Part shown: positions 1 through 9,300 of the stretch, piece after piece
How positions within the stretch are numbered: position 1 is the stretch's first letter
Layout: the number at the start of each line of letters is the position of its first letter
Origin: BRHc4a sp049323915
GTDB taxonomy: Bacteria > Bacillota > Desulfotomaculia > Desulfotomaculales > Desulfocucumaceae
NCBI GenBank assembly: GCA_049323915.1
Contig: JBMOPC010000131.1
Location: 89,297 to 153,296, forward strand
Reading direction: 5' to 3'
Length of the DNA: 64,000 nucleotides
Program-made: the position numbers and the translations under genes
The notes under the pieces: model-generated
Seen by the model: only the letters and a program-made list of their open reading frames with translations
Database searches by the model: none
Told to the model about the DNA's origin: nothing

Positions 1-2
1 GG

Positions 3-857
<855 letters not shown>

Positions 858-881
858 GTATAGCTTATACTGAGAGGATAC

Positions 882-921
882 CAGGTCAGAATACAGGAGA
901 CAGGAGACAGAAGACAGAATT
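882..921 (+). repeat. Degenerate heptad repeat tract, class 1
   Basis: Consecutive 7-base units of the form CAGRANN (CAGAATA, CAGGAGA, CAGGAGA, CAGAAGA, CAGAATT) begin 24 bases after the secA stop. The rest of the secA-prfB gap (922-1136) holds no gene or clear terminator that I can support. The same heptad style recurs at many other intergenic sites in this window. Confidence 0.75.
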
Positions 922-1136
922 TCAAACCGCAGTATACACCAAAGCCAGAATGTACGTAGGGGGAGGACCTTTCAGGCCGGAGGACTGTAAGCGCGGACTG
1001 AAAACCGCACGCGACATGGAAATATTCCCGGCTTATTTGCGGCCCCAGATTTTCATTGCCTGTGGCGCATTATTGTACTGCATGGAGTCTGGCTTCTGAC
1101 TGCTGAATTTTTATAAAAAGACTGGGGTGATGTGGT

Positions 1137-2241
1137 ATGTTTCCCGAACTTAAAAGGGACCTTGATTCCCTTGAGAAACGCATTGCAGATTTGAGGGTTT
1201 CTCTTTGACATAGCCGAAAAGGAGAAACAGGTAAGCCTTTTGGAGCAGAAGATGATGGAACCCGGCTTTTGGGACAACCAGGAGGAGGCCCAGAAGGTCA
1301 CCCAGGGGCTGTCTGTTTTAAAAGAGAGCACTTCATCCTTTCAAAGCCTGCAGAAGTTTTCAGAGGACACCGGTGTGCTTCTGGAGCTTGGCCGGGAGGA
1401 AGATGACCAGGAGGTGGCCCTGGAAGTGCAGGGAGAGATAAAAAAGCTCACCCGGATGGTTGAGGACATGGAGCTGGAGGTGCTGCTTTCCGGTCCCTAT
1501 GACCGCAATAATGCCATTATGGCGCTGCATGCCGGGGCCGGGGGCACCGAGGCCCAGGACTGGGTGGAAATGCTTATGCGAATGTACCTGCGCTGGGCTG
1601 AGGACCACAACTACAAGGCAAATATAGTCGACATCCTTCCCGGAGACGAGGCCGGGGTTAAGAGCGTCACTCTGGAGGTGGTGGGTCTGAACGCCTATGG
1701 ATACCTCCGCTCGGAGAAGGGGGTTCACCGTCTGGTGAGGATTTCTCCTTTTGACGCGGCCGGCCGCCGCCACACTTCCTTTGCCTCGGCTGATGTGCTG
1801 CCCGAGGTCCTGGAGGACCTGGACGTGGATGTTAAGCCGGAGGATTTGAAGGTTGACACTTACCGCTCCGGTGGCGCCGGCGGGCAGCATGTAAACAAAA
1901 CCGATTCTGCGGTGAGGATAACCCATCTGCCCACGGGCATTGTGGTGCAGTGCCAGAGCGAAAGGTCGCAGATATCGAACCGCAATACCGCCATGAAACT
2001 ATTGAAGGCCAAGCTTCTGGATCTGGAAATAAAAAAGAAGGAAGCCGAGCTGTCGGCCATGCGGGGGGAGCAGATGGATATAGCCTGGGGAAGCCAGATA
2101 AGGTCATATGTTTTTCACCCTTACAGCCTGGTCAAGGACCACCGCACCGGTGTGGAAGTGGGCAATGTAAACGCCGTGATGAACGGTGAAATAGATGCAT
2201 TCATCTCGGCGTATTTGAGGGAGAGCGCGAGAAAAAGTTAA
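1137..2241 (+). CDS. prfB: Peptide chain release factor 2, with programmed +1 frameshift
   Basis: RF2 recognises UGA and UAA stop codons and releases the finished peptide. The reading frame starts at ATG 1137 behind GGGGTGA, runs 23 codons to CTT followed by in-frame TGA (1206-1208), and continues in the +1 frame from GAC 1207, giving 367 residues, normal for RF2. The joined protein has the stop-codon recognition tripeptide SPF and the catalytic GGQ in SGGAGGQHVNK. The CTT-TGA-C slip site is the classic autoregulatory frameshift of bacterial prfB: low RF2 lets the ribosome pause and slip. A frame call that starts only at ATG 1240 would lose the N-terminus. Neighbour secA is upstream, as in Bacillus. 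Confidence 0.97.
1193..1209 (+). other. prfB: prfB programmed +1 frameshift site
   Basis: GAGGG (SD-like, 1193-1197) is followed by TTTCT and the slippery CTT with stop TGA and C (1203-1209). In the Escherichia coli site the SD-like element sits about 3 bases before CTT; here the spacer is about 5, a slight variation that may tune efficiency. Confidence 0.9.
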
Positions 2242-2270
2242 TATTGCCAGGGGGGACGGATTTATGGTCG

Positions 2271-2304
2271 GAATACAGGAGCCAGAAGTCAGAAGACAGA
2301 ATAA
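2271..2304 (+). repeat. Degenerate heptad repeat tract, class 1
   Basis: Units GAATACA, GGAGCCA, GAAGTCA, GAAGACA, GAATAAT follow a GGTC/GGAAT head. It lies between the prfB stop and the rho-independent terminator at 2341. The head motif GGTCGGAAT is shared with the tract at 38474 and, reversed, at 59645. Confidence 0.75.
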
Positions 2305-2340
2305 TTTGAGCAGCCCCCGAAAGTGAAGCTTATAGAATTT

Positions 2341-2369
2341 AAGAGCGCTCAAGGCGCTCTTCTTTTTTT
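2341..2369 (+). terminator. Rho-independent terminator after prfB
   Basis: A perfect 8-bp stem AAGAGCGC/GCGCTCTT with a 5-base loop is followed by C and seven T. It closes the prfB transcript; the following gene starts about 170 bases later and probably has its own promoter. Confidence 0.9.
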
Positions 2370-2539
2370 CCCCGGGGTGGTTGTTGTTTACAGCCTGGAT
2401 GACATAAGGATGCATTTTTTGCTAAAAAAAAGGAATATCCACACAATAAAAAGAAATACTATGTCGTTTGTAATTGCATTTTATGGCTTTGGAAATGATA
2501 GCTTTCAACACGATTGTTCTCTGAACGGGGTTCGCATAG

Positions 2540-3418
2540 ATGATTTGGAATACACTGGTGGAGTTTGCGGGTGTAACCCTTGGGGTTCTGCTCACCGCGC
2601 TGGGGCTCGATATTTTTCTTATACCAAACAAGATAGCCGCAGGTGGGGTCAGCGGTATAGCCACAGTGCTCCACTATCTGGTTAATGTGCCGGTGGGAAT
2701 GACCATGCTCTTTTTAAACGTGCCCCTCTTTGTCATGGGAATCTACAGGCTGGGGCTTAAATTCGGCTTCAGGTCCCTTTACGGGACAATCAGCCTGCCT
2801 TTTCTAATTGACGCACTGGCTCCCTTTATGCCGGTGCCCACCAGGGACCCGCTGCTGGCGGGCATATTCGGCGGTGTGCTGGTAGGGCTGGGGCTGGGGC
2901 TTGTTTTCAAATACCGGGGCACCACCGGGGGAACCGACCTGGCTGCGGCGGTGCTGCGGACATACACGGGAGCCAATGTCGGGCAGCTTCTGTTCATGGT
3001 GGACGCCGTAGTGGTACTGGCCGCGGGCTTTGCCTTCAACTCCTGGGAGCTTGCCATGTACGCCCTTATCACTATTTTTGTCACAGCCTGGCTGATAGAC
3101 ATGGTTCAGGAGGGTATAAGTTTTGCCAAGGCCTTTTTCATAATATCCTCCGAACCGGAGAAAATGGCCTTGGCGGTACTGCGTGAGATGGACAGGGGGG
3201 CCACTGTGCTGCGCGGCAGGGGGGCCTACTCGGGGATTGACAGGGATGTTTTGCTTGTGGTGGTCAACAGGTCTGAAGTTACCAGGCTGAAGGACCTGAT
3301 AAAAAGTATAGACAAGGGGGCCTTTGTTATACTGACCGATGCGCACGAGGTTCTGGGCGAGGGCTTCAAGCCCCTGGATGTTCAGACATCAGGCGCAAGA
3401 CGCCGGCCGCCGGGGTGA
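2540..3418 (+). CDS. YitT family integral membrane protein
   Basis: A 292-residue protein with five to six hydrophobic segments in the first 200 residues and a soluble C-terminal domain of about 80 residues (from ISSEPEKMALAVL on). This is the architecture of the YitT/YvjA family (N-terminal membrane region plus the DUF2179 domain). Conserved family motifs visible are the GGVSGIA loop near residue 36 and the KYRGTTGGTDLAA segment near 125. Molecular function is unknown in the family. In Bacillus subtilis the paralogue yvjA also sits next to prfB and ftsEX, which supports the call. ATG 2540 lies behind a weak GGGG. The downstream transketolase begins 46 bases after its stop. Confidence 0.85.
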   Translation: MIWNTLVEFAGVTLGVLLTALGLDIFLIPNKIAAGGVSGIATVLHYLVNVPVGMTMLFLNVPLFVMGIYRLGLKFGFRSLYGTISLPFLIDALAPFMPVPTRDPLLAGIFGGVLVGLGLGLVFKYRGTTGGTDLAAAVLRTYTGANVGQLLFMVDAVVVLAAGFAFNSWELAMYALITIFVTAWLIDMVQEGISFAKAFFIISSEPEKMALAVLREMDRGATVLRGRGAYSGIDRDVLLVVVNRSEVTRLKDLIKSIDKGAFVILTDAHEVLGEGFKPLDVQTSGARRRPPG

Positions 3419-3464
3419 TGACGGCCTGCTACAGGCGGCCGATAACCAATACAGGAGGTTTGTA

Positions 3465-4292
3465 ATGGACAACAGGGAAAAAGAACTGGAAATGTTGAGG
3501 CAAAGGGCCAATGACATCAGAAAGGACATAGTGGGCATGCTGGGTGAAGCCGGTTCGGGCCACCCCGGCGGGTCCCTCTCGGCGGCCGATATGGTGGCGG
3601 CGCTCTACTTCAAATTTATGCGGATTGATCCCCGGGAGCCGCGCAGGCCGGACAGGGACAGGTTCATATTGTCCAAGGGGCATGCCGCTCCGGTTTTATA
3701 CGCGGCCCTGGCCCACAGGGGGTATTTCCCCAGGGAGGAGCTGTCCACCCTTCGCAAGCTGGGCAGCCGGCTCCAGGGCCACCCTGACATGAAGAAGCTG
3801 CCGGGTGTGGAAATGTCAACGGGGTCCCTGGGACAGGGGCTTTCGGTGGCCAACGGAATAGCCCTGGCAGGAAAAATAGACGGGATGGATTACCGGGTCT
3901 ACGTACTGCTTGGCGACGGGGAGACCCAGGAGGGGCAGGTGTGGGAGGCGGCCATGGCGGCGGCCCATTATAGGCTGGACAATGTAACCGCCTTCCTCGA
4001 CCACAACGGCCTGCAGATAGACGGGCCGGTTACCGAGGTTTTGTCGCCTGAGCCACTGGCTGACAAGTGGAGGGCATTCGGGTGGGACGTGCAGGTCATT
4101 GACGGACACGACATGGCCCAGATACTGGATGCGGTGGAAAAGGCCGCTGCTGTAAAGGGAAAGCCCCAGATGATTGTGGCCGAAACGGTTAAGGGGAAAG
4201 GTGTTTCCTTTATGGAAAACCAGGCCGGCTGGCATGGAGTGGCCCCCAAACCGGAGGAAACCCAAAGGGCATTGGAAGAATTAGGCAGCTAG
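3465..4292 (+). CDS. Transketolase, N-terminal (thiamine diphosphate-binding) subunit
   Basis: Transketolase moves two-carbon ketol units in the pentose-phosphate pathway. Here the enzyme is split into two genes; this one encodes the pyrophosphate domain, 275 residues. Visible are GHPGGSLS near residue 30, the substrate/TPP-binding SKGHAAP, and the ThDP motif GDGETQEGQ with its downstream DHNGLQ around residues 150-182. The start is ATG 3465, set by AGGAGG seven to eight bases upstream; an in-frame upstream extension to 3339 would overlap the YitT gene and lacks any ribosome site. The C-terminal half follows 30 bases downstream, so the two subunits are co-translated and presumably form an alpha2beta2 complex. 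Confidence 0.94.
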   Translation: MDNREKELEMLRQRANDIRKDIVGMLGEAGSGHPGGSLSAADMVAALYFKFMRIDPREPRRPDRDRFILSKGHAAPVLYAALAHRGYFPREELSTLRKLGSRLQGHPDMKKLPGVEMSTGSLGQGLSVANGIALAGKIDGMDYRVYVLLGDGETQEGQVWEAAMAAAHYRLDNVTAFLDHNGLQIDGPVTEVLSPEPLADKWRAFGWDVQVIDGHDMAQILDAVEKAAAVKGKPQMIVAETVKGKGVSFMENQAGWHGVAPKPEETQRALEELGS

Positions 4293-4298
4293 TAGCTA
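4285..4298 (+). repeat. Short heptad pair, class 2, over the stop codon
   Basis: GCAGCTA GTAGCTA overlaps the stop codon (TAG 4290-4292) of the transketolase N-terminal gene. On its own it would be unremarkable; it matches the GCTAGAA-type tracts that touch the stops of other genes at 32245, 41770 and 43391. Confidence 0.4.
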
Positions 4299-4322
4299 TT
4301 TCCAGGTTAGGAGGACAAATTG

Positions 4323-5267
4323 ATGACAAAAAAAACAGCCACCAGGGAGGCGTATGGCAAAGCCCTTGCCGAACTGGGTCATAAAAATCCCCGGGTGGTG
4401 GTGCTGGACGCCGACCTTTCCAAGTCCACCAAGACCGCCGATTTTGCCGGGATTTTTCCGGAGAGGTTTTTCAACATGGGCGTGGCCGAGCAAAACCTTA
4501 TAGGCACCGCCGCCGGGCTGGCCGCCGCCGGCAAGATTCCCTTCGCCAGCACCTTCGCGGTATTCGCCACCGGAAGGGCCTTTGACCAGATAAGGAATTC
4601 CGTTGCCTATACGAAGCTTAACGTAAAAATCGCCGCCACTCACGCCGGCATAACAGTGGGTGAGGACGGCGGGTCCCACCAGTCGGTGGAGGACATAGCT
4701 CTTATGAGGAGCCTTCCCAATATGACAGTTTTTGTTCCCGCGGACGAGGCCGAGACCTTCGGGGCCATTGAGTCCGCCGCCAATATGGACGGTCCGGTGT
4801 ATATAAGGCTGGGGCGGGCCGGTGTGCCTCCCGTTCACGGGGAGGGCTTCAGCTTTCAGCCGGGAAAGGCCGTGGTAATAAGGGAAGGCAGGGACGCCAC
4901 CGTTATAGCGGCCGGAATTATGGTGTCGGCGGCGCTGGAGGCGGCATCGGCGCTGTCAGCAGAGGGTGCTGAAATACGGGTGATCAGCATGCACACCGTA
5001 AAGCCCGTGGATGTTGAGGCCATTGTAGCCGCGGCAAGGGAAACGGGGGCAATCGTCACAGCCGAGGAGCACAGCGTTATTGGCGGCCTGGGCAGCGCAG
5101 TGTCCGAGGTTGTGTGCGAAAACTTCCCGGCGCCGGTCAAAAGGGTGGGGCTCCGGGATGTTTTCGGGGAATCCGGTGCTCCGGCTGATCTGCTTGAAAA
5201 ATATGGACTGACGCCAGGGGCTATAATTGATGCTGTCAAAGAGATTATTAACAGGAAGGTAAAATAA
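4323..5267 (+). CDS. Transketolase, C-terminal subunit
   Basis: Second half of the split transketolase, 314 residues, carrying the pyrimidine-binding domain and the C-terminal domain. The MGVAEQNLIGTAAG segment near residue 57 contains the catalytic glutamate that activates ThDP, and EDGGSHQSVEDI and RLGRAGVP are also typical. ATG 4323 has AGGAGG at 4309-4314 with eight bases spacing; a TTG one codon earlier is less well placed. The gene ends just before a strong bidirectional terminator that separates it from a convergent S-layer protein gene. The pair differs from the longer single-chain transketolase of most aerobes but is the usual form in Clostridia and archaea. Confidence 0.94.
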   Translation: MTKKTATREAYGKALAELGHKNPRVVVLDADLSKSTKTADFAGIFPERFFNMGVAEQNLIGTAAGLAAAGKIPFASTFAVFATGRAFDQIRNSVAYTKLNVKIAATHAGITVGEDGGSHQSVEDIALMRSLPNMTVFVPADEAETFGAIESAANMDGPVYIRLGRAGVPPVHGEGFSFQPGKAVVIREGRDATVIAAGIMVSAALEAASALSAEGAEIRVISMHTVKPVDVEAIVAAARETGAIVTAEEHSVIGGLGSAVSEVVCENFPAPVKRVGLRDVFGESGAPADLLEKYGLTPGAIIDAVKEIINRKVK

Positions 5268-5286
5268 ATGACTTTATGGGGATGAT

Positions 5287-5316
5287 AAAAAACCCGCAGC
5301 TGCTGCGGGTTTTTTA
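5287..5316. terminator. Bidirectional rho-independent terminator
   Basis: AAAAAACCCGCAG, a 3-base loop CTG, then CTGCGGGTTTTTT. The A and T runs on both sides make it work for the transketolase operon (plus) and for the convergent SLH gene (minus), whose stop lies 15 bases away. Confidence 0.93.
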
Positions 5317-5330
5317 TTCGTGCTGTCATG

Positions 5331-7343
5331 TTACCGTGAAACTATTCTTATTTCTTCTATGCCGCCGTTGTTAAGGCGCAGTTTTACACCCCAGCCGCGC
5401 CTGATATCTTCCAGCCGGGTAGAGTTCGTATAGCTTACCGTCTGGTCGTAAATTTTATAATTACTGTTAACCGGCAGGGTAAACTCCAGGCGGTGTGACT
5501 GCTCGATTGTTATTCTTTTTCCGGTGAGGTTGGTTCCGGCAACTATTCCTTCCACCGTTATGTTTTTGTCGTCTACTATTTCAACCGACACCACATTGTT
5601 GTAGTCGTTAACCCGTATTTTCACCCTCGTCCCCAGCATTATGTCCCGCAGGCTTACGGAGGCTCCGTTTCTGGTTACCGGAACGCCGGGCTCAATAACA
5701 TGTTTTATGGAGTCCACGTATATTCGGGGGTAGCTTCCCACCCAAACATCGGTAACCGTTCCATAAACAGTGGGCAGGCTGCTGTCTTCCATGTATATAT
5801 CATAAACTTTTCCACCGCCTCCCACCTTTATGCTCACACTGTCGCCGGGTTTTAAGTCATTAAGTGATATCTGCCGTGTTCCTTTTCTTATACTGGCCCT
5901 CAACTCCACCTCAAACTCTTTTCTGATGGAATTGTCATCCGTCAACGCGATCAGGCGGTAGAAGGGATCTACAGCCCTTATCTCGGCTTTGTCCGGGTTG
6001 AAGGTTATCAGTGTTATTTCCCGGGCCTCCCCGGATACTGCAGTTACTTTGACCCTGTCTCCATTTTTTAAATCGGTAAACTCCAGCCTGCTGTCCCCCC
6101 TGACTATCTTCTGGTCGTCAGGCCTGACACTGAATATCCTGCTGTTTCCGAAATCGGTTTTTACTGTGAAGTATCCGGAGAGTATGCTGTTTACCTCACC
6201 TGTGACCTCCTCGGACTGAAGAATCTTTATGTAATGTATGGAATTATTGTTGACCCTGACTCTTACATATGTCCCGTCGGTAAGATTGGACAGCCCCCTG
6301 GCGCCCGTGCCGTCGGTTATGGTAACCACCTGGGCCAGGGGGTAGACGGTTTCTTTAAAATCGGTATTGCGTAATTTCAGGGCGGAGTCACCGGTTACGG
6401 ACCTGTCCACGATCTTTCCGGTAATTTCGGTTTCGGCCGGTATGTCGGTGCTGCCGGCAGTATTAACCGAGCTTTCAAGGTGCCTGACCTTGCTGTTGGA
6501 ACCCAGCATTGCCGTTACCTGGTCTCCGGTTTTAAAATCGGCCAGCGAGGAGGGTTTGGAATCCCTGAAAAAAACAGCTCCTGTATCTATCAGCCGGGGT
6601 ATCTGGGATCCATCCGCCCTTGTTATGGATATTACCCCCGCAGTGCTGTCCAGGGCGGATACGCTGCCGGAGATTATTCTCTCCGATCCGTAGCTGAACC
6701 AGCCTTCCTGGACGGTTTTGACCATAAGGGCGGCCATCTGCCCCCTTTTCATTATCTGGTTGGGGCCGAATTGTTTGTTTTCAATGCCCTGCATTATGTT
6801 GTTCTGTGTAACGTCGGCAACATAGGGCAGGTAGGTGGGGCTTATTTCCGCAGTGTCGGTGTAGGCAAGCTTCTGGGGATCTCCCTTTGTTTTCAGCTTG
6901 TCCCTGAGGGCCACTGCCACCAGAGTGGCCACCTCCTGCCTGGGTATGGGGTGGCCGAAGAGTAGCTGACCCACGTAGTCCCTGTGAAGAAGGCCCTTCC
7001 GGGCCGCCACCACAAGGTGGCCCTGCCCCCAGAACATCCCCGCAGGGAGGGTTATTCCGCTGTTTTTGTAATCAACGGTGCGGGCCTCTTCTTCCAGGCC
7101 CATGGCCCTTATGATTATTGCTATGGCCTCCAGCCGGGTTACCGGGTCTTCGGGCTTAAAAACCTCGCCGGGATAGCCCTTCATTAAATCCAGGGCATAG
7201 GATTTTTCCACCACCTGCCTTGACCAGTGGCCCTCAGTGTCTTTGAAGGATGCTGCCCCGGCGGCCGGAACGGCCTGGGGGCTTAAAAGAAGACATGCCG
7301 CGATAACCAGGGAGACGGCTCCGTTGGTGACTCTTCTAAACAC
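5331..7343 (-). CDS. S-layer homology (SLH) domain cell-surface protein with repeated beta-rich domains
   Basis: A predicted secreted protein of 670 residues. The start is GTG at 7343 behind GGGAGG with seven bases spacing; an open frame continues upstream to 7631 but has no signal sequence or ribosome site. From GTG the first 35 residues are a signal peptide (basic start, hydrophobic LVIAACLLL, then AAGAAS). Three SLH domains follow (about residues 35-215: FKDTEGHW..., a degenerate second copy, YTDTAEISP...), which anchor proteins to pyruvylated cell-wall polymers. The remaining 450 residues are a series of similar beta-rich modules of about 70 residues with recurring DLKNGDRVKV / DLKPGDSVSIK-type motifs. 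Exact role unknown; an S-layer or wall-associated protein is likely. Confidence 0.85.
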   Translation of the reverse strand: MFRRVTNGAVSLVIAACLLLSPQAVPAAGAASFKDTEGHWSRQVVEKSYALDLMKGYPGEVFKPEDPVTRLEAIAIIIRAMGLEEEARTVDYKNSGITLPAGMFWGQGHLVVAARKGLLHRDYVGQLLFGHPIPRQEVATLVAVALRDKLKTKGDPQKLAYTDTAEISPTYLPYVADVTQNNIMQGIENKQFGPNQIMKRGQMAALMVKTVQEGWFSYGSERIISGSVSALDSTAGVISITRADGSQIPRLIDTGAVFFRDSKPSSLADFKTGDQVTAMLGSNSKVRHLESSVNTAGSTDIPAETEITGKIVDRSVTGDSALKLRNTDFKETVYPLAQVVTITDGTGARGLSNLTDGTYVRVRVNNNSIHYIKILQSEEVTGEVNSILSGYFTVKTDFGNSRIFSVRPDDQKIVRGDSRLEFTDLKNGDRVKVTAVSGEAREITLITFNPDKAEIRAVDPFYRLIALTDDNSIRKEFEVELRASIRKGTRQISLNDLKPGDSVSIKVGGGGKVYDIYMEDSSLPTVYGTVTDVWVGSYPRIYVDSIKHVIEPGVPVTRNGASVSLRDIMLGTRVKIRVNDYNNVVSVEIVDDKNITVEGIVAGTNLTGKRITIEQSHRLEFTLPVNSNYKIYDQTVSYTNSTRLEDIRRGWGVKLRLNNGGIEEIRIVSR

Positions 7344-7687
7344 ATTGATACCTCCCGTATTTTTCCGTATGTAATGTGGACGTCGGGGCTGTGTTTTAAG
7401 TTCCCGGCTTGTTATGTGCATGGGAATGGATTTCCAATTCGCCACCGGGGAGTGATTTTCCTTTTTTAGTCTGATCAGGTCCTTTTTTTTACCGCTGTCT
7501 GTCCGGGGCGGAATGTGCCTGTTTTCTCTGTTTTGCGACTCCGGCCGGCCCGATAAATGATTTAATTTGTTGCTGTCCCGAGAGGACTTCGATAAGGGAT
7601 TGTCGAAATAGCTAATATCATTTAGAACCACATACTAACTTTGCCGGATTTCACCGGACGATGCCCGTTTTTTATATGAGGTGGGAA
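7344..7687. other. Divergent intergenic region between SLH gene and ftsE
   Basis: This 344-base gap separates two genes transcribed away from each other, so promoters for both should lie here. I see no supported RNA element or ORF; a long frame on the minus strand is only an upstream extension of the SLH gene. AT-rich stretches near 7605-7640 and 7665-7680 are the likeliest promoter zones for ftsE, but no box is good enough to call. Confidence 0.4.
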
Positions 7688-8374
7688 ATGATCAACTTTT
7701 ACAATGTGACAAAGGTTTATCCCAATGGTGTTAAAGGACTCAACGATGTTTCGCTGACTATTCATAAAGGGGATTTTGTTTTCCTGGTGGGACCCAGCGG
7801 GGCCGGCAAGTCCACGCTGATAAAGATAATATTCAGGGAGGAGCTGCCTACCAGGGGGCAGGTGCTTTTTTTCGGAAAAAATGTCGCCCGCCTGAGGGGT
7901 AGGGAGATACCTTACCTGAGAAGGAAAATAGGCATGGTTTTCCAGGACTTCAGGCTTTTGCCCAATAAAAGTGTTTTCGAAAATGTAGCCTTCGCCATGG
8001 AAGTTACAGGGGCCTCAACCAAAAAAGTAAGGTCAAGGGTTCCGGAAGTTCTGGAATGGGTTGGTCTGGCTGAAAAGGCCAGGGTTTTTCCATCGCAGCT
8101 CTCCGGAGGTGAGCAGCAGAGGGTTTGCATCGCCCGTGCCATAGTGAACAGCCCCATGGTGCTCATAGCCGATGAGCCCACGGGAAACCTGGACCCCGAC
8201 ACCGCCTGGGGCCTTATGAAACTGCTCAACGAGATCAACAAATCAGGCACTACGGTGATAATGGCTACCCATGCCCGCGAGATAGTGGACAGCATGAAGA
8301 AAAGGGTTCTGGCCATGGCCGGGGGGAAGGTATGCCGGGACGAGGAAGGCGGGGTATACTGCCATGAGCTTTAA
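7688..8374 (+). CDS. ftsE: Cell-division ABC ATPase FtsE
   Basis: FtsE is the ATPase of the FtsEX complex, which transmits a signal across the membrane to activate cell-wall hydrolases at division or during elongation. The 228-residue product has Walker A GPSGAGKST near residue 36, signature LSGGEQQR near 137 and Walker B VLIADEPTG near 158, and the Q-loop VFQDFRLLP. ATG 7688 follows GAGGTGG; the earlier in-frame ATG at 7661 has no ribosome site. It overlaps ftsX by 11 bases, showing translational coupling, and a secreted M23 peptidase follows, the expected target of the complex. Confidence 0.97.
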   Translation: MINFYNVTKVYPNGVKGLNDVSLTIHKGDFVFLVGPSGAGKSTLIKIIFREELPTRGQVLFFGKNVARLRGREIPYLRRKIGMVFQDFRLLPNKSVFENVAFAMEVTGASTKKVRSRVPEVLEWVGLAEKARVFPSQLSGGEQQRVCIARAIVNSPMVLIADEPTGNLDPDTAWGLMKLLNEINKSGTTVIMATHAREIVDSMKKRVLAMAGGKVCRDEEGGVYCHEL

Positions 8375-9251
8375 TACCCTTGCCTACTACTGGCGGGAGG
8401 CCTTTAACTCCATTTTCAGGAACAGCTGGCTTTCCATAGCTTCGGTGGGCACCGTGGCGGTGTCTCTTATGATTATTGGTTTTTTTGCACTGCTGGTGAT
8501 CAATGCCAATATTTTGGCCCGGGACATCGAGTCGGGGCTTGAAATTAAGGTTTTTCTGAAGGAAGGACAGTCCAGGGACAGCATCAGCAAAATAAAAGCC
8601 GAAATTGACAGGATCCCCGGTTTTTCCATGGTGGAGTTTGTATCCAAGGATCAGGCGCTGGAGGAAATGAAAGAAAGCTTAGGCAACCGCAAGGACGTAC
8701 TGGAGGGGCTGCAAAACGACAACCCGCTTCCGGACGGGTTCAGGGTCAGGGTTTCCCAGGCCGGCCAGATTCCGGCGCTGGCCGGAAAACTTGCGGATAT
8801 AGAGGGAGTGGATCAGGTTGTGTACGGCCAGGGGCTGGTGGAGAAGCTTTTGTCCGCCACTCGCTGGGTGAGGCTTGCCGGGGCGCTGGTTCTGGGGTTT
8901 TTGTGCTTTGCCGCAATTTTCCTGATTTCCACTACAATAAGGATGTCCGTCTTTTCGAGGCGCAGGGAGATAGGGATAATGATACTGCTGGGGGCTACCA
9001 ACTGGTTTGTGCGGTTTCCCTACCTTCTCGAAGGGATGATACTGGGGCTTGTGGGCGCGGTACTGGCGGGAGCCGCGGTGTACTTCGGCTACATTTCCAT
9101 TGCCGCCCACCTGGACCAGTCGCTGCCCTTCATTCACCCGGTAACTGACCAGAAGGTTATCATGGCCGTGCTGGGAGGCATTCTGGGGATGGGGCTCCTC
9201 ATAGGCGCCCTGGGCAGCAGTTTTTCCATAAGGAAGTTTCTGAAAATCTGA
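8364..9251 (+). CDS. ftsX: Cell-division membrane protein FtsX
   Basis: Membrane partner of FtsE, 295 residues. One transmembrane segment lies at about residues 20-45, followed by an extracellular domain of about 120 residues (the part that recruits EnvC/PcsB-type hydrolase activators), then three more membrane segments (about 170-190, 220-250 and 265-285) of the MacB/FtsX permease fold. The segment FSRRREIGIMILLGATNWFVR between membrane helices 2 and 3 is the family hallmark (shown here in part). ATG 8364 lies within the end of ftsE. Operon with ftsE and the M23 peptidase. Confidence 0.96.
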   Translation: MSFNTLAYYWREAFNSIFRNSWLSIASVGTVAVSLMIIGFFALLVINANILARDIESGLEIKVFLKEGQSRDSISKIKAEIDRIPGFSMVEFVSKDQALEEMKESLGNRKDVLEGLQNDNPLPDGFRVRVSQAGQIPALAGKLADIEGVDQVVYGQGLVEKLLSATRWVRLAGALVLGFLCFAAIFLISTTIRMSVFSRRREIGIMILLGATNWFVRFPYLLEGMILGLVGAVLAGAAVYFGYISIAAHLDQSLPFIHPVTDQKVIMAVLGGILGMGLLIGALGSSFSIRKFLKI

Positions 9252-9300
9252 TTAAATGTTATCTCTTTAATTTTGCCGCACGGGGAGGTTCCTTGAAGAA

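Noticed and set aside
1206..1208. In-frame TGA near the prfB start as a sequencing error or pseudogene sign
   Set aside because: It is the known programmed frameshift stop; the +1 frame continues exactly as RF2.
3339..3464. Upstream extension of the transketolase N-terminal gene
   Set aside because: Overlaps the YitT gene; AGGAGG directly before ATG 3465 fixes the start.
7344..7631. 96-codon N-terminal extension of the SLH protein, or a c-di-GMP riboswitch in this leader
   Set aside because: The signal peptide and GGGAGG place the start at GTG 7343; scattered GCAAC/GCAAAA motifs do not form the riboswitch fold convincingly.
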